A stretch of DNA of 48,970 nt, taken from a virus. The notes beneath the pieces are model-generated. The model was not told the origin of the DNA. It saw only the letters and a list, made by a program, of their open reading frames with translations, and did not search any database. This document shows positions 29,601 through 37,886 of this stretch, piece by piece. A program made the position numbers and the translations under genes. Within the stretch, counting starts at the first letter, position 1; every line of letters starts with the position of its first letter. The DNA is taken from IMG/VR virus record IMGVR_UViG_3300030106_005909, positions 1-48,970 of that record; one strand, given 5' to 3'.

Positions 29601-32027
29601 AGTGAGTAATCCGTGCTCCTTTGCTCTTTTTGAATACTCGCCAATGGTGTCAGCCAAAGGCCTACTGTACCTATTTGCTAGGTCTAGCTCATTGTTTAGA
29701 TGGTTGGCGTTTGCGGCGCTTTTTGCTGCCGCTTGCTTGCCTTTTTCTGAAAGCACAAATTGCCCTGGCATGCCCCCAGACGGCTCCTCATATCGTATAA
29801 GGCTTGTCTGCAGGTTAGGGTTTGCCCTCCTGTCCGCTGAAAGGTCTAAGACATCGTATATCGGAGTGCCGTCAGGCAACTTTGTCTGGGGAGAGTCTAC
29901 GTGCTCCATGTACATATGCACGAGAGCAGAAGGTCTTTCTGATACCGGTATTCCTTGCAAAGCATCATTGACCGCATACTCTGACCTGCGAGCCATGGTA
30001 ATTCGGTCCCGCATCATATTTACAAACGGCAAAGGCAAGCGTTCTGTTGGGCTTTCAATCCACCAGCGTTTATTAACGCCTTTTGGCCCTGCCGCATGAG
30101 TGTTAGCCCAATACTTCAGCAATGAAACAGACATATCGTATATGCCCAGCGGGTTATTACCCATCACAGCCTGTAACCCATCTAAAGCCGCAAAATACTT
30201 ATACTCGCCTCGCGCATTTTTAAGTTGTTGCACCAGGTTATTGTGGTTAATCAGGGCCGCATTAACAGCTCTTTGCGCTGCAGATTCAGCGGTGTACCTT
30301 CCAGACCCGTGGGCCTCCGCAACCTCAAGAGCTTTCTTGGCTAGCTCTTGCTGGTTGTAATTAATAGTCTCTCTGATGACATAAATGTCGTCCGCAATCT
30401 GCTGTTTGCGTTGCCTGGTTTTCTTTGCAAAAGGCATTGTGACAGTGCTGAACCACATAAGAGTGCCATCTTCGACAGCATTGGCAGGCTCTACATATGC
30501 ACGAGCAAATTCTGTCCCCATAAATCGCCCGACGTCAACACCACGATCTATCGTCTCTTCAAGACTTCGACCCGAACCTATGCCTCGCACAGCCTCAATA
30601 AACATAAGCGGTAAGCCCAAAGCTATCGCTGTTGCGTCTCGGCCAAAATGCTTTAGACCCCTGGCGCTAGCATCGCGAAACCTTTTAAACTTACCGAGCG
30701 CAGAGTCTTCGTATTTAGTAATTTCGCCCGTCCCAGGCTCTTGATCGCGGTACCTATCGCCCATCTTGTAGAGCTTGATGTCTTCATCAAAAATCTTGTA
30801 TGGGTTTCTTATCCGGTCAAGTAGGCCAAGTGCTAACTGAGATATGTCCTTGCCCTGTAGCGCCTCGACAGACTTGCGCCCTGCGCCAACTGCAAATGAT
30901 CCGGCCCCGCCTTCTGTTGATATTCCAGGGGTTATGTCAAGACCTTCCCTAGCAAACTGTCTCGTTGGCTTTGAGCGGACACTTGCAGCCGTTTCATTGA
31001 GAAATGACAGCGCATAAATAAACGGATTCAATTGTATGGTCAGGCTGTCCATTTTAGGGTTTTCCATAAAAGGAACTTCGACCTCTTCGTCCATCAGCCC
31101 GATAAAAGCGGGATCTTCTCCTTTGGCTTGGGACTCTTCGATTTGCTCTGGAGTCACTTCTTCGCCTACGGTTGGCATGCCCGGCAAAACATCTAATTCT
31201 TCTTGGGGCAAGCCACCAGGAACAGCGAGCGGCTTTTGAGACTCTGGCCTGGCAGCATCCCTCATTCTTTTCTGTATGCGGCGGCTTACTAGCTCTTCGC
31301 CGCCAAGAACTGGTTGGTCTTGCTCATCAAGCAACGGCAACCCAGACTCATCGACCGGAGGTTTAGTCTTAATAACAGGGGGAGCAACTCTTACGCCTGC
31401 CCTATAAGCCTCCATTGCTGTGGCTGGTATGACCCTAGTGCCCTCAGGTGTTTCTACAGGTTTCGCAACTTGAATAGGGTCAAGGCCTGCCTGCTCTCTA
31501 AAAGGGTTTATGCGCCGTTCAAACTCACGAGCCTCTGCTGCTTGCGCGCCACCAAAAACCACAGCCTCGGCGTCCATTTTCTTTGGAGGCTTGCCTGACG
31601 GCTTTTTGCCATATTCAGCGAGGGCTTCTTGATACTGCTTTTCTGCCTGACTCCGTACGCCCTTGAGAATGCCAGCCATCGCGCTTGGCACTGGCTCAGA
31701 CTCGTAAAACCTATCGGTTATTGCTCCTACAGCACCGCCAAGCATACTTATTGGGTCAGTAAACCCGCCAGGTTCTTGCCTGCGCCTTGGCGCATCAATG
31801 TTTGTTCTGCCCAGCCCTAAATCATAACTTCGCTTGCGCTTCTTCTTGGGCACCCCAGCTAGAGGGTCAGCTGACATCTCTCTATCAATTTCGCCTTTGA
31901 ACCCTATGACTGGCAGTGGATCTGGCGTTCTTGATGTCGCTGGTCCACCGGCTTCTGGAAAAAAGAAGCTGCCTGCATCTGATATAGAATCCAGATAATC
32001 AAAAAAGCTGTCATCTTGATTAGACAC
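26670..32027 (-). CDS. Giant internal virion / ejection-type protein
   Basis: At 1785 aa this is the largest gene, starting at a GTG behind AAAAGGT. The first 330 residues are low-complexity (Pro/Glu/Lys-rich, with KKKRKR), the middle is long helical text with repeated charged helices, and the end is basic (RREKKKYRKYTGKRVR). Some parts recall large polyvalent virion proteins of other phages. No catalytic motif (for example a transglycosylase Glu) could be found. With the 904 and 612 aa proteins upstream it fits the three ejected core proteins of podoviruses that form a channel into the cell. The role is inference from size, order and place. Confidence 0.65.
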   Translation of the reverse strand: MSNQDDSFFDYLDSISDAGSFFFPEAGGPATSRTPDPLPVIGFKGEIDREMSADPLAGVPKKKRKRSYDLGLGRTNIDAPRRRQEPGGFTDPISMLGGAVGAITDRFYESEPVPSAMAGILKGVRSQAEKQYQEALAEYGKKPSGKPPKKMDAEAVVFGGAQAAEAREFERRINPFREQAGLDPIQVAKPVETPEGTRVIPATAMEAYRAGVRVAPPVIKTKPPVDESGLPLLDEQDQPVLGGEELVSRRIQKRMRDAARPESQKPLAVPGGLPQEELDVLPGMPTVGEEVTPEQIEESQAKGEDPAFIGLMDEEVEVPFMENPKMDSLTIQLNPFIYALSFLNETAASVRSKPTRQFAREGLDITPGISTEGGAGSFAVGAGRKSVEALQGKDISQLALGLLDRIRNPYKIFDEDIKLYKMGDRYRDQEPGTGEITKYEDSALGKFKRFRDASARGLKHFGRDATAIALGLPLMFIEAVRGIGSGRSLEETIDRGVDVGRFMGTEFARAYVEPANAVEDGTLMWFSTVTMPFAKKTRQRKQQIADDIYVIRETINYNQQELAKKALEVAEAHGSGRYTAESAAQRAVNAALINHNNLVQQLKNARGEYKYFAALDGLQAVMGNNPLGIYDMSVSLLKYWANTHAAGPKGVNKRWWIESPTERLPLPFVNMMRDRITMARRSEYAVNDALQGIPVSERPSALVHMYMEHVDSPQTKLPDGTPIYDVLDLSADRRANPNLQTSLIRYEEPSGGMPGQFVLSEKGKQAAAKSAANANHLNNELDLANRYSRPLADTIGEYSKRAKEHGLLTENSLKIWFPQQYPEGKRAARKIQKQLNLASTQLDDAVSVGYGKDLASLQRNTLRQAAIDWAKKNEQSKNPLDPSQNPFSIDRRISEMGMITDMHTLINGRVNGLINVIHEAEFSKQLVESDYVLTAAQMKAMGDQITRLRRQSAEAQRGGQSALAKDLKRQADSLNELVNTYVQAPKADMLNLGKEGGVPDYFYLNGILEVDKFGNKTWRPRKGDERLFVQGDIMLEMINIQEFKKQMSAGYGSAYNAMKEVYTIGSPSTHRRNAIGMWLYLSTMSGVSTFNPNNLKYWKQAFEDLTAPNLKSRSPDFELAYGAGAFDGTNVSELNTLASQLEPFRGAFGSVQALNKAWYSFLEDYQTDVARGSGKTKAAGKAAAAKLAATPGAAFRTTRETLRGAYAGADNLMRAVHAYKQIDLLRKSGNLNEQTLRDAMAKTRYQTIDYGDIPGYAQVLRAPVVPFLLKTGSKYRRNVGSQVGALLEKGKPYGAIGHAFLAKPFFVYPIQAMQQEARFRGNHPVRYAMYQHFLDFLNRKNLVETGASVDASDAMLTTLPDSMQNSALSHAVFGPEYATATPPDIGPPPPIDTEEYQRWLKEKSLRTHKTISGQMDPVMQFSNVITHMPQPMFVYQMGAPADANALGAVSTFIAKRWLDKPFLIAEIIEIAKNYDEYRQRQVFEGSKSAPVANSLVEIINTLVRNLAPNFIGELEGVPGLTDVIDYIFEKETRPEGEFGEEAQGFQRVPGVNAPRLTGGSETNRDLMAERGRVTSAGDVLTPEQRELEVATGTRILGRTGRQSLNVLISDMNSQIGSIRTSAARIMGVPKSLVSKSEGEREAMREADVQQVIRSATLMKDFMEQLTKFASAENKKGVRMYPEAARVLRAAKRFDSAYKSTLKGSGKRKKGLQDMTMDEQKRALRRPFLLLEQLQKSIRREKKKYRKYTGKRVRTAQELRKEPKAAGPEKLSPEQQAILDELLSGE

Positions 32028-32042
32028 GGTGCTACCTTTTCC

Positions 32043-34757
32043 CTATGCCATCGACTGAGGGAATCTCTGCATAAAACCAATCTCAAGCTGTCGAATCATC
32101 TCAGACGGCAAATTCAAAGCTCTCGCTCTACGCAGAAGAGCGCGTGACGCAGCCTCCATCGAGGCACCGCCAGCAACCTGCTGTCTAGCCTGATCCGTGA
32201 TTGTACGCAGGCCGTCTCGCTGTGCCTTTGTTAGCTTGGTCGGCATTCCAGAGGGGTCCACTGGCGGCGTTGGCAGTTTGGGTAGCGCCTTTTGGTCTTC
32301 TTCGGTTATTCTAGGCCGCAAGCTTTGCATTGTTTTAAATGCTGCCCCGCCTCGCTCTAAAGCTGACTGCCTTGCGTTTTTAGCGGCTTCAAGCTTTTCG
32401 TCCCTTACCTCTGCGGCAGCTTCATTTGCAGCCTCTTGAGCCGCCCGCGAGGCCACTGCTTTTGCTGTGGACAAAGCGGTTAAATCGTCTGTAGTGATGC
32501 CAAGACTTTCAGCTTCCTTAACTATAGCCTTAGGATTTGTAATTGCCTTTCTTAAATTTGTACCAAATCGATCTTTGAGATCATCGTCTGCTAACAGCAT
32601 CTGATTACGTACTTTTTTGTCGCTTTGGGATAATACATTTTTCGGACTAATCGTTTCGTAAGGTACTTTCTGCAATCGCGCAATCTCGGCGTTAGCATCG
32701 TTAAAGGCTTTCTTTTGGATTGAGTACGTTGTAGCGGCACTGTTGTACCTTTGCAGTGCAGTCTGAGCGCCTCTTTCAGCAGCAGCCCTTTGGCCCTCAC
32801 GAAATTTCTGCTCGCCTTTTGGCGTAGTCAACCGAGTAAGATTAAAGTCAAAAAGCAACCCTTGTAGTTGTTTACCTTTCTTGTCGATTATATTGGCAAT
32901 ATCTTGGGCCTGAGCTTTGGTCCTTGCCCGCCTAAATCTTACCTGTAGCCCTTGTATCTCTCCAGCAAGTCGCATCGCAGTGTTCTGAACTCCCTTGCCG
33001 TTCTCAGCCTCGAGCATTGCCGCTTTCTTTGCTGAAATACGGCCATCCTTAATAGCGTCTTGAACATTCTTGCTGAAACCGTTTGGAAGAAAATTGCCAA
33101 CTTCTGGGCCATTAATTCTGGCCAGCATCTTACGGTCAAACACGTTAAATCTTTGTCCGTGAGAATTTGAATACTTTACCGGAGTAGTCGCATCAAGAGC
33201 GGTCACAAAAACGCCCTTGTTAGAATCGAAACCCTTACGAGAGGCAAGCGATCTTGCTTTTTTTGCCGCTTTCTTATCAAACCTTTCTAAGCCGGTAATA
33301 AGAGCATTGATCTCCGTAGGCGTCATATCTCTGTCAAAGGTTGCATCCCCACCGCGAAGCACTACTCGCCTTTGCGTTTCGGACGGAATAAGATTCAATA
33401 GACGCTCACGATTTTCTGGGCTCGGGTTTTCTGCAAGTTCCTCTCGAAAAGATGTAAGAATAACAAATTGCTCTTTTGATGCGACTCGCCGCATTAGGTT
33501 ATTCAAGCCAGTTCGAGTATAAAAACCATGTCGAGCTTTTGCGTCTTCAGCAATTTTGATTGAGGTTAATACCTGAGCATCGCTTGGCATGTTTCGATCT
33601 GCAAAACGGAACCTCGCCATCTGATATTCAGTTTGCGTTTTGACATAATTGTCTATCAGTTGATCTCGAGCAGCGCGACCAGCGACATACGCTCTTTTCT
33701 TATAATTCGGCAGCGCCTGATATTCTTCATCACCAAGCTCCCTAAGCTGAGGAAACATTTCCTCGGCCTCGGTTCTTGCGTCAGTGACAATCTTATCAAA
33801 AGCAGCCAATGCCTTCTTCGTTGGGTCTTTTATTAGATCCGTCGCATCTCCCGTGAAGTATGATCCTCGCGTAGCGATATCGCCAGTGCCTGTTGTTTTT
33901 GCAAGAACTTCTTTGGCCCTTTTGCTTAGCTTCAAAGATCCTGGAGCACGCTTTGCTACGAGCTCGCCGGGGTCTGCCGTAGGCTTGGCCTCAGGCCTCA
34001 ACGGGCTAGTCGGCGCAGTACCAGTATCTTTAGGAAGCTGCCTTGGGCTAGCCTTGACAACAGGGCGCCTACGACTTGCTTGGGTTTTTTTGCCAGCAAG
34101 TGGACGTGTGTCAGCATCTGCAAGTAACTTGTCAGCCTCAGCCATCGTGTCCGAAGTCGTCTGCTGCACTGGAGGCAGTGCGCCAGAAGGAACTAGAGGA
34201 GTCGGACGGCTTCGTTTCACTTCTAGCAATCGATCAAATGACGGACGTGCAGCAGACGACAGCGGAAACATTGTGGCAGCTGCTGTTTGCGCAGGCTTAG
34301 GAGCTACGCCTGCCGCAGGTGCAGGAGTCGTACCTGCTGGAGGTGCAGGAGTCGTATCTGCTGGAGGTGCAGGAGTCGTACCTGCCGCAGGTATTTGAGT
34401 ATCTAATATGTTGCCAAGCAATCCTTTGCTTTCTGTTGCAGGCGCTGGCTCTGGACCAAACTCTTGATAAGCAGCCTTGTAAAGACTTGGACCCTGCAGG
34501 CCTTTGAACGTGTCTTCCTCTGCAAAGGCGTCTTTTATGGCCTCCCCACTAGCAGCCCTCGCAACGTCTAAACCAAGGTCCAGAAACGCCATGCCTATAG
34601 CTTGGTTTCGACGATCCTTTGCCAGTTGCATTTCTTGACGCTGTTGCGCTGCAAATTGTTGATTTTGCGCTGCAATTCTTTGGTCTGCCTGGCGACGTTG
34701 CTCACTTAAGGCTCTCATCCGATTATAATGATCGGGCGCTATGTTTGTTATTGCCAT
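32043..34757 (-). CDS. Large internal virion-type protein with octapeptide repeats
   Basis: A 904 aa protein behind AGAGG. Residues 1-60 are Gln-rich coiled coil (RRQADQRIAAQNQQFAAQQR), then follows a Pro/Ala/Thr linker with the repeat TTPAPPAG, then a long helical body rich in Arg, Lys and Ala. Such text is typical of ejected core proteins. It lies 16 bases before the 1785 aa gene. No enzyme signature is seen. Confidence 0.65.
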   Translation of the reverse strand: MAITNIAPDHYNRMRALSEQRRQADQRIAAQNQQFAAQQRQEMQLAKDRRNQAIGMAFLDLGLDVARAASGEAIKDAFAEEDTFKGLQGPSLYKAAYQEFGPEPAPATESKGLLGNILDTQIPAAGTTPAPPADTTPAPPAGTTPAPAAGVAPKPAQTAAATMFPLSSAARPSFDRLLEVKRSRPTPLVPSGALPPVQQTTSDTMAEADKLLADADTRPLAGKKTQASRRRPVVKASPRQLPKDTGTAPTSPLRPEAKPTADPGELVAKRAPGSLKLSKRAKEVLAKTTGTGDIATRGSYFTGDATDLIKDPTKKALAAFDKIVTDARTEAEEMFPQLRELGDEEYQALPNYKKRAYVAGRAARDQLIDNYVKTQTEYQMARFRFADRNMPSDAQVLTSIKIAEDAKARHGFYTRTGLNNLMRRVASKEQFVILTSFREELAENPSPENRERLLNLIPSETQRRVVLRGGDATFDRDMTPTEINALITGLERFDKKAAKKARSLASRKGFDSNKGVFVTALDATTPVKYSNSHGQRFNVFDRKMLARINGPEVGNFLPNGFSKNVQDAIKDGRISAKKAAMLEAENGKGVQNTAMRLAGEIQGLQVRFRRARTKAQAQDIANIIDKKGKQLQGLLFDFNLTRLTTPKGEQKFREGQRAAAERGAQTALQRYNSAATTYSIQKKAFNDANAEIARLQKVPYETISPKNVLSQSDKKVRNQMLLADDDLKDRFGTNLRKAITNPKAIVKEAESLGITTDDLTALSTAKAVASRAAQEAANEAAAEVRDEKLEAAKNARQSALERGGAAFKTMQSLRPRITEEDQKALPKLPTPPVDPSGMPTKLTKAQRDGLRTITDQARQQVAGGASMEAASRALLRRARALNLPSEMIRQLEIGFMQRFPQSMA
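34318..34389. repeat. 24-base tandem repeat inside the 904 aa gene
   Basis: Three head-to-tail 24-base units (34318-34341, 34342-34365, 34366-34389) and a decayed one just before them (34294-34317). Unit 2 differs from unit 1 at one position and unit 3 at a few. They encode the octapeptide TTPAPPAG in the linker. Confidence 0.8.
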
Positions 34758-34770
34758 TTGCAGTGCCTCT

Positions 34771-36609
34771 TTAAGATTTCGTGCTTTTATTGCTTCCTAG
34801 GTTTTTCAGATACTGTTCGTAATCAGCCTGTTGGATTTGTGCGGACGTGAAATACACGTCGGATGGATCGCTTCCAAGGATGTCTTTGCCTTGATTAAAA
34901 TAAGACCAGTACGTCTGTTTCACCGCAGGACTTAGGTTGCTCCACGGAACAGGCTCTCCATCACCCATGTCCATGCCTTCAAATCCCGGTGGCGCAAATT
35001 CCTCAACGCCTTTGACGGAAATAAACGCCTTGCCTGCTGCTTTCCGCTCTTCAAAGTATTCTTTCAACTCATCAGGGTTCATAGAGGCAAGGTCTGCACC
35101 CTCTCCAAAGTAATAATCAAGCCAGTCTTCAGCATTGGAAAACTTCGTCGGGTTAGGTACCGACTGCTTCCAGTTGACCAACATTTGGTCCAGGCTTTCT
35201 TGCTCTTCAGCCAACAACTCTGGATCTCCAAGCACAGCACTTGTCCAATCCGATGCAGTCTCTTTCCCAAAACCACTTTCAGTGCCATCGTATTCTGATG
35301 GGTCAATGTCCCCATCATAAAACGCAGTACCGCCCTTTGATTTTGTTATATACTTTTTAATCTCCCAGGAAGGGACGCCCTCTGCCAATAGACGAGCGAC
35401 TTCAGCAGCCGATGCAGGATCCCACTTTTCAGCGCCAATCTCAGCCGCTATGTTGTTCAAGAATATGCTTTCATTAGACATCTTGTCTTGTTCTGCTTTG
35501 TAGTCAAATTCTCTTTCAGCAATCATCCTTCTTGTTTCGTCATTCAACAGGTTCGCCAGCAGCGGACCAGTTATGCCCAACTCCTTCAGGTCGCGCTCTA
35601 TACCTAAAGCCTTGTTTTGAATTGCAAGCTCGTTAATGGCGCCTATCAACTCAGCGTCAATATTACCAAATCCAGCACCTGCTAGACCCGATGCCCCCAT
35701 ACCTCGCATCGCCATTTTCATGGCCAAGTCTTGCTTTGCTGCTGCGGCGTCTTTTTTCAAAGCATCAACTTGGGCTTGGATTTCGTCTTCGGTATAAATG
35801 CCCTCTGACTCTCCACTGAGTAGGTCAGCTATCTTCTGCTCAAGCTGCTCTATCGTGCTCGTCTCCGATGCAAACTCTGCTGCCTGCTTCGCCGCTTCAA
35901 ACATTTCTGGAGTAATATCAAACGCCCCAAGAGCTGATGGATCAACAGCAGGCACTAAGGCCATAGCATTCATAACGTCTGACTTTTGTTTTTGCTCTAA
36001 TTGCTTCTCTAGGCCAGCAATTATTTCGCCCATATCTTTCTCTTCGGGGTCCGATCCAACTGCGCCAAGTTTTATTGTCGCCTGCTCAGGTACCATGCCT
36101 GCAATATCAAGAGCAGCCTGCTGGGCTGGGCTGAAGTCCTGGGGCTGCGAAGTCTGTTGTGGCTTTGGCGCTTTTTGCGGTGCCCGCTGCATAGCCGATT
36201 GCGCTGCTGGCTGCATCTGCCTTTGAGGCATGGCCGATGGCATCGCTGGCGGTGGTGTTTTTGGCTGCTGCGGCATGCTTGGCTGCATTGGCTTCGGGGC
36301 ACGGTCCATAAACATGGTAGCCGCTGCCTGTCGCGCTCGATCCATTCCAGCGCCCATTGGTCCTTGCATCGGGTTGAATCGGCCCTGTGCTCGTTCTGGT
36401 GCTCGCTGTGGTGCCCTTTGCTCCTGCTGCGGTGCCCGACCCATCGACCGAGCCGCTCCGCGCATAGGCGGCTGTTGCATCTGCGGCGCAGGGGCTGGGC
36501 TTGGCATGTTGGCCGGGGGAGTCGCAGGTACAGCAGGGGTGCCATTCTTACGCGGCTTGAACTCTCTTGCTGGTGCCTGTGGTGCTGCTTGTCGTTTGCG
36601 CGGTATCAC
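34771..36609 (-). CDS. Pro/Gln/Met-rich internal virion-type protein
   Basis: A 612 aa protein starting at a GTG behind GGGAG. The first 180 residues are a disordered Pro, Gln, Met and Ala-rich tract (PAPAPQMQQPPMRGAARS), and the remainder is acidic and helical with Ala-rich coils (ALDIAGMVPEQATIKLG, AAAAKQDLAMKMAMRG). It is the first of the three large late proteins presumed to be ejected. Function is inferred. Confidence 0.6.
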   Translation of the reverse strand: MIPRKRQAAPQAPAREFKPRKNGTPAVPATPPANMPSPAPAPQMQQPPMRGAARSMGRAPQQEQRAPQRAPERAQGRFNPMQGPMGAGMDRARQAAATMFMDRAPKPMQPSMPQQPKTPPPAMPSAMPQRQMQPAAQSAMQRAPQKAPKPQQTSQPQDFSPAQQAALDIAGMVPEQATIKLGAVGSDPEEKDMGEIIAGLEKQLEQKQKSDVMNAMALVPAVDPSALGAFDITPEMFEAAKQAAEFASETSTIEQLEQKIADLLSGESEGIYTEDEIQAQVDALKKDAAAAKQDLAMKMAMRGMGASGLAGAGFGNIDAELIGAINELAIQNKALGIERDLKELGITGPLLANLLNDETRRMIAEREFDYKAEQDKMSNESIFLNNIAAEIGAEKWDPASAAEVARLLAEGVPSWEIKKYITKSKGGTAFYDGDIDPSEYDGTESGFGKETASDWTSAVLGDPELLAEEQESLDQMLVNWKQSVPNPTKFSNAEDWLDYYFGEGADLASMNPDELKEYFEERKAAGKAFISVKGVEEFAPPGFEGMDMGDGEPVPWSNLSPAVKQTYWSYFNQGKDILGSDPSDVYFTSAQIQQADYEQYLKNLGSNKSTKS

Positions 36610-36619
36610 GTCCTACTCC

Positions 36620-37117
36620 CTAAACTACATGCTCTGATTTTACGGTAACTACAACGGTGACATCAGAAGCCGTGCCTGAGCCAGCTAGCCGCGAAACATC
36701 CAACTGTAAAAACCCACTGTTAACCGTAGCGGGCGTGAATGTTCCAGAGTATGTCACTGAACCAGCCGCACTCAACAGCTGAGTAACAGACAAAACCTCT
36801 GTGAATGTACCTGTGGCAGTAGGCCCATGCTTTAGCATTGCCCCAAAAATATCAGTGTTGCTCTTAGATACTATAGAAAACTCAAAACCGATGATGGTAA
36901 TTCCTGTAGATGGAACTTTAATCATTGGCTTCAGTGTCGTGCTGTCCACCAACGGAAAGTAAAACGGATAAGCAATAATTGAGTTTGGCTTAGATAAATT
37001 TGCTGGATCAAGCTTGGTAGTGTCTACAAGCGTCTTTATGTTTTGAAAAGCAGTGTTTAGGTTGGCTGCGGTAAGCACGTCTCCACTGTTAAAAGTCACT
37101 AAATCAAAAGTAGACAT
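36620..37117 (-). CDS. Beta-rich virion protein with fibre-type start
   Basis: A 165 aa protein behind AAGGG. The start FNSGDVLTAANLNTAFQNIK is a segment seen at the N-terminus of many phage fibre or head-fibre proteins, followed by an all-beta C-terminal domain. It probably builds or decorates the tail. It lies after the beta-helix protein. Confidence 0.65.
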   Translation of the reverse strand: MSTFDLVTFNSGDVLTAANLNTAFQNIKTLVDTTKLDPANLSKPNSIIAYPFYFPLVDSTTLKPMIKVPSTGITIIGFEFSIVSKSNTDIFGAMLKHGPTATGTFTEVLSVTQLLSAAGSVTYSGTFTPATVNSGFLQLDVSRLAGSGTASDVTVVVTVKSEHVV

Positions 37118-37130
37118 ATGATTTCCCTTA

Positions 37131-37886
37131 CTACCTTTCCGTTACCGTACCCACGTTTCCCGCGTTTACGTTGTTTTGTCCATTTTTGTAACTGATTGCT
37201 ACGGTTGATGCGCACACGTTTCCAACGAACGAGCTTTTAGAGATGCCGTTGTGCGCGTAAATAGAGGCTGATAAAGTTGCATCCTCTATAATGTTTCCGT
37301 GAACAGACGCAAAAGCTGTTGGCGAACTTAACAAAGTTGTGCCAAGCAGCTCAACTGCGTAGTCGGTTTGAGAAACGGCAACGATTCTATTGTTTCTTAT
37401 TGAAACATACTCGCCAGATACTGTTATTGCCGTTCTGCACGATGTAAATACGCAATTAAAAATTGAAAACCTGTCGCCATTAACTGCAACGGTAGCACCT
37501 CGGTGCCCTGCTGCTGTTGGGTTAGTATCCTCAAACGCAACCCCACTAATAGAGCAGTTGCTACCGGTAACAGAAAAAGCTGTTCGTATGTCAGAGTCGT
37601 CTACTCTGCGTATAATTGATTGACCTGGGCTAGCGGCGTAAATGTGGATGTTGTTGTTAGATATTTCCATAGGGCTTCTGCCTCGTATGTAATATTTGCC
37701 AGGAGCCAAGCAAATACGAGCCCCATCAGGGTCAGAGCCTCCCGCGCTCACCTCTCTGATGGCGCGGTCTAGAGACTCTCCTGGTGTAACCACCCTGTCC
37801 CTGAACCTCAGCCTTCTGTCTAGCCCATAAAAGGCGTTTAGCGAGCCGAGCCTTGTGTCCCAGCCGATTCTTGGCAGTAGCGTCAT
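37131..37886 (-). CDS. Right-handed beta-helix protein (tailspike-like)
   Basis: A 251 aa protein coupled to the nozzle gene by ATGA. It has the repeating short strands of a parallel beta-helix: ICLAPGKYYIRG, NNNIHIYAASPG, NCSISGVAFEDT, RFSIFNCVFTSC, YVSIRNNRIVAVS, ASVHGNIIEDA and SSFVGNVCAS. Such folds form tailspikes that bind or cut surface sugars. At 251 aa it is short for an enzyme, so a binding or structural role is also possible. Confidence 0.75.
   Translation of the reverse strand: MTLLPRIGWDTRLGSLNAFYGLDRRLRFRDRVVTPGESLDRAIREVSAGGSDPDGARICLAPGKYYIRGRSPMEISNNNIHIYAASPGQSIIRRVDDSDIRTAFSVTGSNCSISGVAFEDTNPTAAGHRGATVAVNGDRFSIFNCVFTSCRTAITVSGEYVSIRNNRIVAVSQTDYAVELLGTTLLSSPTAFASVHGNIIEDATLSASIYAHNGISKSSFVGNVCASTVAISYKNGQNNVNAGNVGTVTER

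Noticed and set aside
33784-34648. Plus-strand frame of 204 codons opposite the 904 aa gene
   Set aside because: Gly/Ser/Val-rich low-complexity shadow of the Pro/Ala/Thr repeat region, no ribosome site.
36157-36648. Plus-strand Trp/Arg/His-rich and Gly/Cys-rich frames opposite the 612 aa gene
   Set aside because: Antisense shadows of the Pro/Gln/Met-rich tract; composition is not protein-like.
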